Shown piece by piece: positions 1-7,611 of a DNA stretch of 64,000 nt. Origin of the DNA: Halorussus litoreus (GTDB lineage Archaea > Halobacteriota > Halobacteria > Halobacteriales > Haladaptataceae); NCBI RefSeq assembly GCF_003382685.1, contig NZ_QLVG01000017.1, positions 47,599 to 111,598 on the forward strand, in the 5' to 3' direction. The position numbers and the translations under genes are program-made. Numbering within the stretch: position 1 is the first letter of the stretch; each line of letters starts with the position of its first letter. Below the pieces are notes generated by a model that was given only the letters and a program-made list of their open reading frames with translations, was not told the origin of the DNA and searched no databases.

Positions 1-495
1 GGGTTCCTCGCGGCCACCACCGAGTACGTCGAGTTCTACCCCCAGATCACCGCGGTCGTCCTCGGCGGAGCTACCCTCGTGACGTGGCTCGCCTGGATCG
101 GTATCGGCCGCTACGCCCCCGAGATCAACGCGGGGACTCGCCGGATGGGGATCGTCGTGCTCTGGGCCCACTCGGTCGACGGCGTCGCGAACGTCGTCGG
201 CATCGACTGGGCGAAGGAGCTCGGTCTCCCGCAGGACCTCGTTCCCAAGCATCCGGTCAACGCCGCGCTCATCGAAGTCGGCGAGCTGTTCCCCGAGACG
301 ATACAGCACTTCCTCGGCACCGCGTGGCCGTTCCTCGTCGTGAAGGTCGCGGCCGCGACGTTCGTCATCTGGGTGTTCGACGAGCAGATCTTCGACGAGA
401 GCCCGCGCTACGCCATCCTGTTGCTCGTCGCCATCGTCGCGGTCGGTCTCGGCCCCGGTACACGGGACATGCTCCGGGCGACGTTCGGCGTGTAG
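1..495 (+). CDS. DUF63 family membrane protein, C-terminal part
   Basis: The frame is open from base 1, so the gene begins upstream of the window and only about 164 C-terminal residues are present. Hydrophobic segments alternate with a conserved-looking loop, [15 protein letters not shown], followed by a KHP motif. This H..DG....GID pattern fits archaeal DUF63 membrane proteins, whose function is unknown. The protein ends [11 protein letters not shown] with TAG at 493-495. Family assignment rests on motif recognition only; no function is inferred. Confidence 0.75.
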   Translation, partial: GFLAATTEYVEFYPQITAVVLGGATLVTWLAWIGIGRYAPEINAGTRRMGIVVLWAHSVDGVANVVGIDWAKELGLPQDLVPKHPVNAALIEVGELFPETIQHFLGTAWPFLVVKVAAATFVIWVFDEQIFDESPRYAILLLVAIVAVGLGPGTRDMLRATFGV

Positions 496-503
496 AATCG
501 ACC

Positions 504-600
504 GCCGAAGTTCAGGCTTTTTCTGCGGCGTTCAGGGGTATCCGCCGGCCGAAGTGCACCGCCCCCGACCGAAATTCACAGCCGACAGCCGAAGTTCACG
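504..600. repeat. Degenerate CCGAAGTTCA repeats
   Basis: Four variants of CCGAARTKCA start near 505, 549, 569 and 589, the last three spaced about 20 bp apart. They fill the gap after the DUF63 gene and run into the 3' end of the zinc-finger gene on the minus strand. The function is unknown; this could be slippage debris or a binding-site array. Confidence 0.4.
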
Positions 601-790
601 TCTGCCGGCCGAATCCGTCCCCACCGACTCGCTCCAGCGTAGCTTCCGGCACGTACCGACCGCCGCAGTTCGGGCACTCCGCGACCTCGACCGATTCACT
701 CACCGGGAACGCCAGCGCCTCCGGCGGAACTTCGCGCCGCGCGAGCGACCCGCCGCAGTTCGCACAGCCGAGGTCGTACTCGGAAGTCAC
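596..790 (-). CDS. Small two-CxxC zinc-finger protein
   Basis: This is a 64-residue protein with two knuckles, CANCGG near the N terminus and CPNCGGRYVPEATLER near the centre, which should bind one zinc ion as a rubredoxin-like or zinc-ribbon fold. Such micro-proteins are abundant in haloarchaea and mostly uncharacterised. I chose the GTG at 790 because a TATA-like element (TCTATTA on the minus strand, about 812-818) lies about 25 nt upstream, which suits a leaderless transcript. A GTG at 796 is an in-frame alternative. Neighbours give no functional hint. Confidence 0.65.
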   Translation of the reverse strand: MTSEYDLGCANCGGSLARREVPPEALAFPVSESVEVAECPNCGGRYVPEATLERVGGDGFGRQT

Positions 791-1124
791 GCACACACCC
801 CACAGTACTGCCTAATAGACCGTGACATACGGTAGCAAGTAGGTCGGGGTTCGGCATAAAACCTCGCTCGGTCGACGGAGAGAAGACTGAAATGAACGCG
901 ACCCCGCCTCGCCCGTTCAGTCCGCCGGCGGACAACCAGCGTCCGCCGGGCCTGTGCTCGCATCCGCTCGCACAGATGCCAGGGGTGGCCGACTGGTTCA
1001 CCAGTCGAACCTGAGAGGATGAGCAGCAGTCTCTGAACAACACTGACGGGCGAGGGAGCGATGTTCGGACACCGCAAACCGACTCGGTGGCTTTAGGCAC
1101 CTCCGGTGGCTACCCCGAGTCAAG
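791..1124. other. Gene-free interval before ksgA
   Basis: This 334-bp interval holds the minus-strand promoter of the zinc-finger gene and the upstream region of ksgA. I see no credible reading frame, RNA gene or strong repeat in it. Confidence 0.5.
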
Positions 1125-2078
1125 ATGACCGACTCGCGCCGTTCCGGGGATGCCGACAGGGACTCCCACGCGCCGAAGAGGGACCCCGACGCGCTGCTCC
1201 GACGGGCTGGCGTCCGCGGGAACCCCGACAGGGACCAGCACTTCCTCGTGGACGACCGGGTGCTCGACAGGCTGCCGGGGTACGCGAAAAGCGAGGCCCA
1301 ACGGGCCTCGGATAGTCGAGCGGCAGCGCCGCGAGACGACGCCGACCTCTCGCACGTCCTCGAAATCGGGCCCGGAACCGGCGCGCTGACCGACCGCCTG
1401 CTCGCGGTCGGCGACCACGTGACCGCGATCGAGCGCGACCCGGACCTCGCGGCGTTCCTCCGCGAGGAGTTCGCCGACGAGATCGCCGCGGACCGCCTGA
1501 CCGTCGTCGAGGGTGACGCGCTCGACGTCGACCTCCCCGACTTTACGGCCTCCATCTCGAACCTGCCGTACGGCGTCTCAAGCGAGATCGCGTTCCGGCT
1601 GCTCCCCCGGAAGCGCCCGACCGTGCTCATGTTCCAACGGGAGTTCGCCGAGCGGATGGCCGCCGAGCCGGGGACCGACGACTACGGCCGGCTCTCGGTG
1701 AGCGCCCAGCACTACGCCGACGTGGAGGTGGTCGAACCGGTGCCGAAGGAGGCGTTCTCGCCGCCGCCCGCGGTCGAGAGCGCGGTGGTCCGGACCGTCC
1801 CGCGCGACCCCGACTACGAGGTCGACGACGAGGAGTTCTTCCTCGGGTTCGTGAAAGCCGTGTTCACCCAGCGGCGCAAGACCATTCGGAACGCCATCCG
1901 GAACACCGCCCACATCTCCGGGCTGGCGGACGCCGACGCCGCGGTCGACGCCATCGCGGCGGGAGAGACGCCCCTCGACCCGGACGTGCTAGGCAAACGC
2001 GCTGGCAACGTCGCCCCCGAGACGTTCGCGGCGCTGGCGAGCGCGGCGGCAGAGTACGGCGGAGGTGTGAATCGGTGA
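1125..2078 (+). CDS. ksgA: 16S rRNA dimethyladenosine transferase KsgA/RsmA (Dim1)
   Basis: SAM-dependent enzyme that dimethylates two adjacent adenines in the 3'-terminal hairpin of 16S rRNA during small-subunit maturation. The 317-residue protein has the early QHFLVD segment, motif I VLEIGPGTG, the acidic loop IERDPDLAAFL and motif IV ISNLPYGVSS, followed by the C-terminal FTQRRKTIRNAIRN region typical of the family. An in-frame insert (about residues 55-70) built from two short hairpins sits just before motif I (see 1292-1332). The stop overlaps the GTG of the next gene by 3 bp, so translational coupling is likely. Confidence 0.93.
   Translation: MTDSRRSGDADRDSHAPKRDPDALLRRAGVRGNPDRDQHFLVDDRVLDRLPGYAKSEAQRASDSRAAAPRDDADLSHVLEIGPGTGALTDRLLAVGDHVTAIERDPDLAAFLREEFADEIAADRLTVVEGDALDVDLPDFTASISNLPYGVSSEIAFRLLPRKRPTVLMFQREFAERMAAEPGTDDYGRLSVSAQHYADVEVVEPVPKEAFSPPPAVESAVVRTVPRDPDYEVDDEEFFLGFVKAVFTQRRKTIRNAIRNTAHISGLADADAAVDAIAAGETPLDPDVLGKRAGNVAPETFAALASAAAEYGGGVNR
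1292..1332. repeat. Two in-frame hairpins inside ksgA
   Basis: CGAGGCCC at 1292-1299 pairs perfectly with GGGCCTCG at 1303-1310 around a 3-nt loop. GCGGC at 1320-1324 pairs with GCCGC at 1328-1332. Together they encode a Ser/Ala/Arg-rich linker immediately before the SAM-binding motif. A methyltransferase gene at 56271-56945 has hairpins of the same build at the equivalent place. Confidence 0.6.
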
Positions 2079-3277
2079 TCGGCGAGATCCTCGCCGTGCT
2101 CGCCTCCATCGTGGACCGGCTCGCGGGGTTCACCGAGACCGACCTACGGCTCGCCGTGACGGCGTTCGTCGTCCTCCTCGGGGCGGGAAGCGTCGTCGTC
2201 GCTCGCCGAGTGCGACTTCGCCTTCGCGAGCGGTTCCACGACAACGTCGCGGACGTGGCGTACACCGCTACGGTCGGCCTCGTTCTGACGGCCGGGGTGC
2301 TCGCGCTTCTCGTCCTCTGGGGCGTCGGTGACGACGTGTCGCAGGTGCTGGCTGAGTTCAGCGGCCCGATTAGCAAGGGGGTCACGGTCGCGCTCGCGCT
2401 GAGCGTCCTCGGAATCGCGTACGTCGCGAACGGGGTCGTCAAGCGCGCCATCGACAGGTTCGCCGACGACCACGACACCATCACGGAACACCAGAGCGAG
2501 ATCGTCTACCGGGTCTGCCAGCTGACGGTGTACGTCGCGGCCGTCGCGGTCATCCTCGGGATGTGGGACGTCGACCTCAGCGGCCTGCTCGTCGGCGCGG
2601 GGTTCCTCGGCATCGTGGTCGGGATGGCCGCCCGCCAGACGCTCGGGTCGCTGCTCGCGGGGTTCGTGTTGATGTTCTCCCGGCCGTTCGAGATCGGCGA
2701 CTGGGTGCAGATCGACGACGAGGAGGGAATCGTGACCGACATCTCCATCGTCAACACCCGCATCCAGACGTTCGACGGCGAGTACGTGATGATCCCCAAC
2801 GACATCGTGAGCGGGCGCAAGATCGTCAACAAGAGCCGGAAGGGGCGTCTCCGCCTCGAAATAGAGGTGGGCGTCGACTACGAGTCGGACGTCGAGCGCG
2901 CCGCCGAGGTCGCCAAGGCCGCGACCAAGGACCTCGACGAGATCATGAAGGTGCCGACCCCGAAGGTCGTGCTCAAGGAGTTCGGCGACTCCGCGGTGAC
3001 GCTGGGCCTCCGGGTGTGGATCGACAAGCCGAGCGCCCGTCGACAGTGGCGGGCCCGCACCGCGGTCATCGGATCGGTCAAGGCCGCATTCGACAGCGAA
3101 GGCATCAAGATCCCCTTCCCGCAGCGCGAACTCACCGGCCGCGAGGAGTCGGGCGGTTTCCACCTCACCGAGGAGTCGGCCGCGCCCGCGCCGACGGGTG
3201 ACGGGCCGCGCTCGAAGAGCGAGGGGGTTGGCGAAGGTGGTAGCGACGGGATTAGCGAGGAGGTCGTCGAAGAGTGA
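2075..3277 (+). CDS. MscS-family mechanosensitive channel
   Basis: A 400-residue membrane protein. Several hydrophobic segments fill the first ~170 residues. They are followed by the pore-lining/beta-domain signature GFLGIVVGMAARQTLGSLLAG and FEIGDWVQIDDEEGIV, then IPNDIVSG, all diagnostic of MscS. It should release solutes when membrane tension rises on hypo-osmotic shock. The C-terminal ~40 residues are acidic and probably cytoplasmic and disordered. The GTG start overlaps the ksgA stop, and the TGA overlaps the next gene's GTG, so ksgA, this gene and the methylase look like one operon. Confidence 0.9.
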   Translation: MIGEILAVLASIVDRLAGFTETDLRLAVTAFVVLLGAGSVVVARRVRLRLRERFHDNVADVAYTATVGLVLTAGVLALLVLWGVGDDVSQVLAEFSGPISKGVTVALALSVLGIAYVANGVVKRAIDRFADDHDTITEHQSEIVYRVCQLTVYVAAVAVILGMWDVDLSGLLVGAGFLGIVVGMAARQTLGSLLAGFVLMFSRPFEIGDWVQIDDEEGIVTDISIVNTRIQTFDGEYVMIPNDIVSGRKIVNKSRKGRLRLEIEVGVDYESDVERAAEVAKAATKDLDEIMKVPTPKVVLKEFGDSAVTLGLRVWIDKPSARRQWRARTAVIGSVKAAFDSEGIKIPFPQRELTGREESGGFHLTEESAAPAPTGDGPRSKSEGVGEGGSDGISEEVVEE

Positions 3278-3855
3278 CCGATCTCGCAGACCGCCGGGAC
3301 GCCGAAACGGCGGTGTACCAGCCCGCGGAGGACTCCGGCCTGCTCGCCGACGCCGCGATAGCGGACATGAAACGGGACTCCGTCGAACTCGCGCTGGAGG
3401 TCGGCACCGGGTCGGGCTACGTCGCCGACCGCGTCGCCGAGGAGACCGGCGCGCGCGTGCTTGGGTCGGACGTGAACCCCCACGCCTGCGCGCAGGCCCG
3501 CGAGCGCGGCGTCGAAGCCGTCAGGGCCGACCTCGTCACGCCGTTCCGCGATGGGGTCTTCGACGCGGTGCTGTTCAACCCGCCCTATCTGCCGACCGAC
3601 CCCGAAGTCGAGCGCGACGACTGGATGGAGGTCGCGCTCTCGGGCGGCGAGGACGGACTCGCGGTCGTGGAGCCGTTCCTCGACGCGGTCGGTCGGGTGC
3701 TGACGCCCGAGGGGGTCGTCTACCTGCTGGTCAGCAGCCTCGCGGATGTCGACGAAGTAGTCGAGCGCGCGGCCGCTCGGGGATTCTCGGCGGTCGCGCT
3801 CCGCGACGAGTCGTTCCCGTTCGAGACGCTGACCGTGCTGAAACTCGTCCGCTAG
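3274..3855 (+). CDS. HemK2/MTQ2-like protein methyltransferase
   Basis: A 193-residue Rossmann methylase. It opens with VYQPAEDSGLLADA, has SAM motif I LEVGTGSGYVAD, and the catalytic NPPYLPTD motif of N5-glutamine methyltransferases. Archaeal and eukaryotic HemK2 (with Trm112) methylates the GGQ glutamine of release factor aRF1/eRF1, which is the expected role here. The GTG at 3274 overlaps the mechanosensitive-channel stop by 4 bp. No Trm112 gene is visible nearby. Confidence 0.85.
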   Translation: MTDLADRRDAETAVYQPAEDSGLLADAAIADMKRDSVELALEVGTGSGYVADRVAEETGARVLGSDVNPHACAQARERGVEAVRADLVTPFRDGVFDAVLFNPPYLPTDPEVERDDWMEVALSGGEDGLAVVEPFLDAVGRVLTPEGVVYLLVSSLADVDEVVERAAARGFSAVALRDESFPFETLTVLKLVR

Positions 3856-3944
3856 CGGCCTGTCGCTACATCTCGGGGTTCCATCACTCGATTTCGTGGG
3901 GTGTGACACCACACCGCCATGAATGCGAGTAATTTCCTAAGAAG

Positions 3945-3953
3945 AAAATATTA
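3945..3953 (+). promoter_or_regulatory. TATA box of the methionine synthase pair
   Basis: AAAATATTA preceded by a purine-rich BRE lies about 33 nt before the ATG at 3982, predicting a transcript with a leader of only a few nucleotides, as is usual in haloarchaea. Confidence 0.65.
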
Positions 3954-3981
3954 AGCCTCAGCATTCCGTAGGTCGTGACAC

Positions 3982-4992
3982 ATGACCGAGCGCATCGCGA
4001 CGACGCCGGGGGTCTACCCGCTCCCGGACTGGGCGAAGGGGGACCTCGCCGACCTGAAAGGCCATCAGAAGCACGACCTCGTCGACGGCGACGAGGGCGA
4101 GGAGACCACGGCCGTGTACGAGGAGGCTCGTGCCGAGGTACTCGACCGCCAGCAGAACGCGGGTCTCGACCGCGTCGTGGAGGGCCAGCTCCGTTGGGAC
4201 GACATGCTGGCCCACCCGCTGGCGGTCCACGATTCGGTCGAGACGCGGGGCATCGTCCGGTACTACGACAACAACAACTTCTACCGTGAGCCCGTCGTGA
4301 CCGGCGACCTCGCGTTCGACGGCGACGTGGCGACCGAACTCGACGCCGCGAGCGAACTGGTGGACGACGCCGACGAGCTTCAGGCGGTCGTCCCCGGGCC
4401 GTACTCGCTCGCGGACCTCGCCACCGACGAGTACTACGGCGACGACGACGCGTTCCTCGACGCCATCGCGGAGTTCCTCGCGGGCGAAGTCGAGGCGTTC
4501 CCCGAGGTCGAGACGCTGTTCGTCCTCGAACCCTCGCTAGTGGAGAACCCGCCCGCGGACGGCGAGGACGAGCGCGCCAGCGAAGCCATCGACACCGTTG
4601 CGAGCGCTGCTGTCGCGGAGACTGACGTCGTCGTCCACACCTACTGGGGCGCGCTGGACGAGAAGGTCCACGCTCACCTGCTCGACGCCGACTTCGATGC
4701 GCTGGGGTACGACTTCGTGGCGAACCACGAGGACAACCTCTACAACATCAACGAGTACGGCACCAAGGAGTCCATCGCGGCCGGGGTCGTCGACGGGCAG
4801 AACACGCTGGTCGAGGACGCCGGGCAGATCGCCGAGCGCGCCGACTGGCTGGAGGAGAACACGCCCGCGGCCGACTTCGAGTCGATCTACCTGACGACGA
4901 ACACCGAGCTGTTCTACCTACCGTACTCGACGTTCGAGCAGAAGCTCGCCGCGCTGGGTGAGGCCACCGAGATCGCGGAGGTGAAAGCGTGA
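3982..4992 (+). CDS. MetE-like barrel protein without zinc ligands
   Basis: A 336-residue TIM-barrel protein related to cobalamin-independent methionine synthase. It contains PGPYSLADLATDEYYG, resembling MetE barrels, but the zinc-ligand HxC site of the catalytic barrel reads VVHTYWG here and the DCG cysteine motif is replaced by TTNTELFYLP. It therefore appears unable to bind the catalytic zinc. It precedes, with a 4-bp overlap, a barrel that keeps these residues. By inference the pair mimics the two-barrel build of MetE, with this subunit binding the methyl donor or serving as scaffold. The methyl donor is unknown. Confidence 0.8.
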   Translation: MTERIATTPGVYPLPDWAKGDLADLKGHQKHDLVDGDEGEETTAVYEEARAEVLDRQQNAGLDRVVEGQLRWDDMLAHPLAVHDSVETRGIVRYYDNNNFYREPVVTGDLAFDGDVATELDAASELVDDADELQAVVPGPYSLADLATDEYYGDDDAFLDAIAEFLAGEVEAFPEVETLFVLEPSLVENPPADGEDERASEAIDTVASAAVAETDVVVHTYWGALDEKVHAHLLDADFDALGYDFVANHEDNLYNINEYGTKESIAAGVVDGQNTLVEDAGQIAERADWLEENTPAADFESIYLTTNTELFYLPYSTFEQKLAALGEATEIAEVKA

Positions 4993-6056
4993 GTCGGAAT
5001 CGCGAGCAGTTCCGACCCGAAGGACACCCGAACGACCACTTCCTGCTGACGACGGTAGTCGGCTCGTATCCGAAGCCGAAGTGGGTCGACCGGGCTCGGG
5101 ATCTGTACGAGGACGACGAGGCAGATTTCGACGACGCGGCGTGGCAGGAGGCCAAGGACGACGCCGCGCGGCTCATCACCGGGGAGCACGAGCGAGCCGG
5201 CCTCGACGTGGTGGTCGACGGCGAGATGCGACGCAACGAGATGGTCGAGTACTTCGCCCACCGCATCGACGGCTACGAGTTCAACGGGCCAGTGAAGGTG
5301 TGGGGTCACAACACCTTCGACAAGCCGTCGGTCGTCTCGGACGTCGAATACGACGAGACGTGGCTGGTCGACGAGTACGAGTTCACCGCGAGTGTGACGG
5401 ACCGACCGGTCAAGGTACCCATCACGGGGCCGTACACGCTGGCGAACTGGAGCTTCAACGAGGCGTACGACGACACCGAGTCGCTGTCCCACGACCTCGC
5501 GGATCTGGTCAACACCGAGGTCGAGAAGCTGGTCGAGGCCGGCGCGCGCTACGTCCAGATCGACGAGCCCGCGCTGGCGACCACACCCGACGACCACGCT
5601 ATCGTGGGCGACTGTCTGGAGCGCATCGCGGACGGGATTCCCGAGGACGTTCGCATCGGGCTCCACGTCTGCTACGGCGACTACTCGCGCATCTACCCGG
5701 AGATCCTGGAATTCCCGGTCGACGAGTTCGACCTCGAACTCGCGAACGGCGACTACGACCAGCTCGACGTGTTCACGGAGCCGGAGTTCACCGCGGACCT
5801 CGCGCTCGGCGTGGTCGACGCCCACGACGCCGACGTGGAGTCGGTCGAGCAAATCAAGACGAACATTCGGAAGGGCCTCGAAGTCGTGCCGCCCGAGCAG
5901 TTGACGGTCAGCCCGGACTGCGGCGTGAAGCTCCTCCCGCGCGAGGTGGCCTACGAGAAGATGGCGAACCTCGTGCGCGCCGCCCGCGAGGTCGAGCAGG
6001 AACTGGACGCAGGCGAGATCGAGGTCGACCGGTCGGCCGCGACCGCCGACGACTGA
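4989..6056 (+). CDS. Core methionine synthase, MetE C-terminal-type barrel
   Basis: A 355-residue protein equivalent to the catalytic C-terminal barrel of MetE, which transfers a methyl group to homocysteine. The zinc ligands appear intact: GLHVCYGD supplies His and Cys and VSPDCGVKLLPRE supplies the later Cys. VVGSYPKP at the N terminus and ITGPYTLANWS are also typical. Stand-alone core proteins of this kind are known to use donors other than folylpolyglutamates in some prokaryotes; which donor is used here cannot be read. The GTG start overlaps the previous stop (GTGA), so the two subunits are probably made in equal amounts. Confidence 0.87.
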   Translation: MSRNREQFRPEGHPNDHFLLTTVVGSYPKPKWVDRARDLYEDDEADFDDAAWQEAKDDAARLITGEHERAGLDVVVDGEMRRNEMVEYFAHRIDGYEFNGPVKVWGHNTFDKPSVVSDVEYDETWLVDEYEFTASVTDRPVKVPITGPYTLANWSFNEAYDDTESLSHDLADLVNTEVEKLVEAGARYVQIDEPALATTPDDHAIVGDCLERIADGIPEDVRIGLHVCYGDYSRIYPEILEFPVDEFDLELANGDYDQLDVFTEPEFTADLALGVVDAHDADVESVEQIKTNIRKGLEVVPPEQLTVSPDCGVKLLPREVAYEKMANLVRAAREVEQELDAGEIEVDRSAATADD

Positions 6057-6120
6057 CCGGACGAAATCCCAGTACTGGCGCTCGTCGGAAGGGCTGACAG
6101 GCGGCGCGCTAACTCGCAAC

Positions 6121-6214
6121 CGAAACGCTGCGCGCCGCACAACCGCGGACGCGTTCCGGCCCTGCTCACGTCACGGGCCGGTTTCGTCCCGCTCTCGTAT
6201 TTGAATCTTTGCGT
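6121..6214 (-). repeat. Dispersed repeat family C, copy 1
   Basis: On the minus strand this matches 31597-31690 at most positions across about 94 bp, starting GCAAAGATTCAAATACGA and ending near GCGGCGCGCAGCG. Both copies keep a hairpin with CCGGCCC and GGGCCGG arms. It has no coding potential and lies just downstream of the methionine synthase pair. Confidence 0.75.
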
Positions 6215-6287
6215 GAAGTTCCGGTAGAGTTCAAATAAGTGCAACTAACTCCCCGTTTCGAGCAGTGAATCGATCCACAATCCTGGC

Positions 6288-6404
6288 GGACTGAAAGGGC
6301 GAGGGCGGTTCGGCGAACCCCGACGACACAAGCACTGCAGCGACCGCAGGGAGCGGAGTGCGCAGCGAGTCGCGGGAGCCGAACCGCCCGAGGGCTTTCG
6401 AGGA
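6288..6404 (+). repeat. Dispersed hairpin repeat family A, copy 1
   Basis: It begins GGACTGAAAGGGCGAGG and ends CGAGGGCTTTCGAGGA. Terminal GAAAG pairs with CTTTC, then comes a two-base G/G mismatch, then CGAG facing CGAG (tandem G-A pairs), then an 11-bp perfect stem. The copy at 58151-58282 keeps the same ends and the same internal mismatch, which argues for an RNA or DNA structure under selection. Confidence 0.75.
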
Positions 6405-6436
6405 TTTCTCGAAGTTCGACTGGCTTATCTAAACGC

Positions 6437-6516
6437 GACCTACTGCTTGAGCCTCGGAGATACCGCACAGCAACTGCACCGCGACCGCGAGAGCCTCTCA
6501 GCCCTCCCCAGCCTCG
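6437..6516 (-). repeat. Dispersed repeat family B, copy 1
   Basis: Read on the minus strand it runs from GGCTGGGGAGG through GGTCGCGGTGC and GTGCGGT to GCAGTAG. It matches copies at 12347-12420 and 42585-42676. It is not coding, and its function is unknown. Confidence 0.7.
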
Positions 6517-6800
6517 CCGACCGCATGAAAGCGGTCGGCTCCCTCGCGCGCTAGGGCGCGGCGCGCGAACGCGCCGCGCCCAAACGCGCGCCGGGCAGAA
6601 GGGTAAATCATCGCGCGCCCGCTGAAGGACGACCCGCGCGCAGAGGGAGAACGACGAGACAGCGATACGGGGATGGTCAGTCACTGTCGAAAGATCGGAA
6701 AACCCGCCAGTCCGAGAATCCCGCTGTTCGTCTCGATTCGTAATTACTCGCCCGGTCCGAACGAAACGGGTTTTCCGTTCCCGGCCCGTACTCCCGGCAA

Positions 6801-7226
6801 ATGGCCGAGGTTCCGTTCCATTACATCGACCTGCGGGCGTTCTGCTACGCGACCGAGGACGACAAGCGCGTCGAGGACGCGCTCCGCACGTTCCTCCCCG
6901 AGGAGTTCGAGATCGAGCGCGCCGAGAGCGAGGGCCACTTCGGCAATCGCATTTTGGTGCTGTCCGCCCGAGTCGAGAACGCCGACGAGATGCGCCACGT
7001 GCTCTCGCAGGTGGCCGAACTCCCGGACGTCGACCGGTTGGTAGACGAACTCGACGAGCGCGTCGACGACAACTGCTCGCTGTTCCTCCGGTTCGACAAG
7101 CAGGCGGCCACCCGCGGCGAAGTCGCGCTCGGCGACGGCATCACCTTCCGCGCGAAGGTCGAGGCCTACCCCTCGAAGAAGCCGAAGGCGGTCGAGAACG
7201 CCCGCGAGGCGCTGTCGGGACTCTGA
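6801..7226 (+). CDS. COG1325-type RNA-binding protein
   Basis: A 141-residue protein that starts AEVPFHYIDLRAFCYATED and fits archaeal COG1325 (DUF54), small RNA-binding proteins linked to exosome/RNA-processing gene clusters. The central FGNRILVLSARVEN and C-terminal DDNCSLFLRFDKQAA segments support a complete alpha/beta domain. Only the ATG at 6801 gives the family-like N terminus. The family role (RNA binding) is known only in outline, and no exosome gene is adjacent here. Confidence 0.75.
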   Translation: MAEVPFHYIDLRAFCYATEDDKRVEDALRTFLPEEFEIERAESEGHFGNRILVLSARVENADEMRHVLSQVAELPDVDRLVDELDERVDDNCSLFLRFDKQAATRGEVALGDGITFRAKVEAYPSKKPKAVENAREALSGL

Positions 7227-7316
7227 GCGTCGCACGGCTCTGAAACTGCTTCGTCGCCGACGAAAACGAGACAGGTCAATTCCGAAGCCGGATCGGTTCT
7301 GGAGGACTTGGGCCGG

Positions 7317-7472
7317 TCAGTGGGCGGTGAAGCCGTCGATTACCTCGTCGCAGTCCGGACACGCGACCATCTCCGAGCCGGTGGACTTGCCGCCGAGCGG
7401 GTCGCCGTTGCGCTGCACCTGAGAACTCGTTCGTCGATCCAGATCTGAACCGCAATGTGGACATTCTATCAT
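7317..7472 (-). CDS. Small two-CxxC zinc-finger protein
   Basis: A 51-residue protein starting MIECPHCGSDLDRR and ending VACPDCDEVIDGFTAH. Two CPxC knuckles about 35 residues apart should bind zinc. I chose the ATG at 7472 because the family starts right before the first knuckle; an upstream extension has unrelated composition. The AT-rich stretch beyond 7500 may hold its promoter. Function unknown. Confidence 0.6.
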   Translation of the reverse strand: MIECPHCGSDLDRRTSSQVQRNGDPLGGKSTGSEMVACPDCDEVIDGFTAH

Positions 7473-7611
7473 AGCTCTCACCGGACGTTCCGTGACAACA
7501 GCTATCATTACCCGCACTACACGCATATACTTTGTGCTCTAAAATATTATTTCCTACACGATTGCCCCGAGTAGAGTTCTGGGGCGTCTCGAAATCGTTG
7601 CCGCTGGCCCC

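Larger units (their letters stand above)
6057..6800. other. Repeat-rich intergenic region
   Basis: 744 bp without a supportable gene. It holds one copy each of three dispersed repeat families (6121-6214, 6288-6404, 6437-6516) and a perfect 12-bp inverted repeat, GGGCGCGGCGCG at 6554-6565 with its complement at 6570-6581 around a CGAA loop. The only long open frame (minus strand) has the Arg/Ser/Pro-rich composition of a non-coding GC-rich frame. Confidence 0.7.

Noticed and set aside
2144..3163. Long antisense frame over the mechanosensitive channel gene
   Set aside because: The plus strand encodes clear MscS motifs; the antisense reading is a typical shadow in high-GC DNA.
4914..6140. Long open frame antisense to the core methionine synthase
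   Set aside because: It is the mirror of a codon-biased GC-rich gene; its composition is Val/Asp/Arg/His-rich without family motifs, while the plus strand has intact zinc ligands.
6166..6684. Minus-strand frame across the repeat nest
   Set aside because: It passes through three repeats, is Arg/Ser/Cys-rich and shows no promoter or family features.
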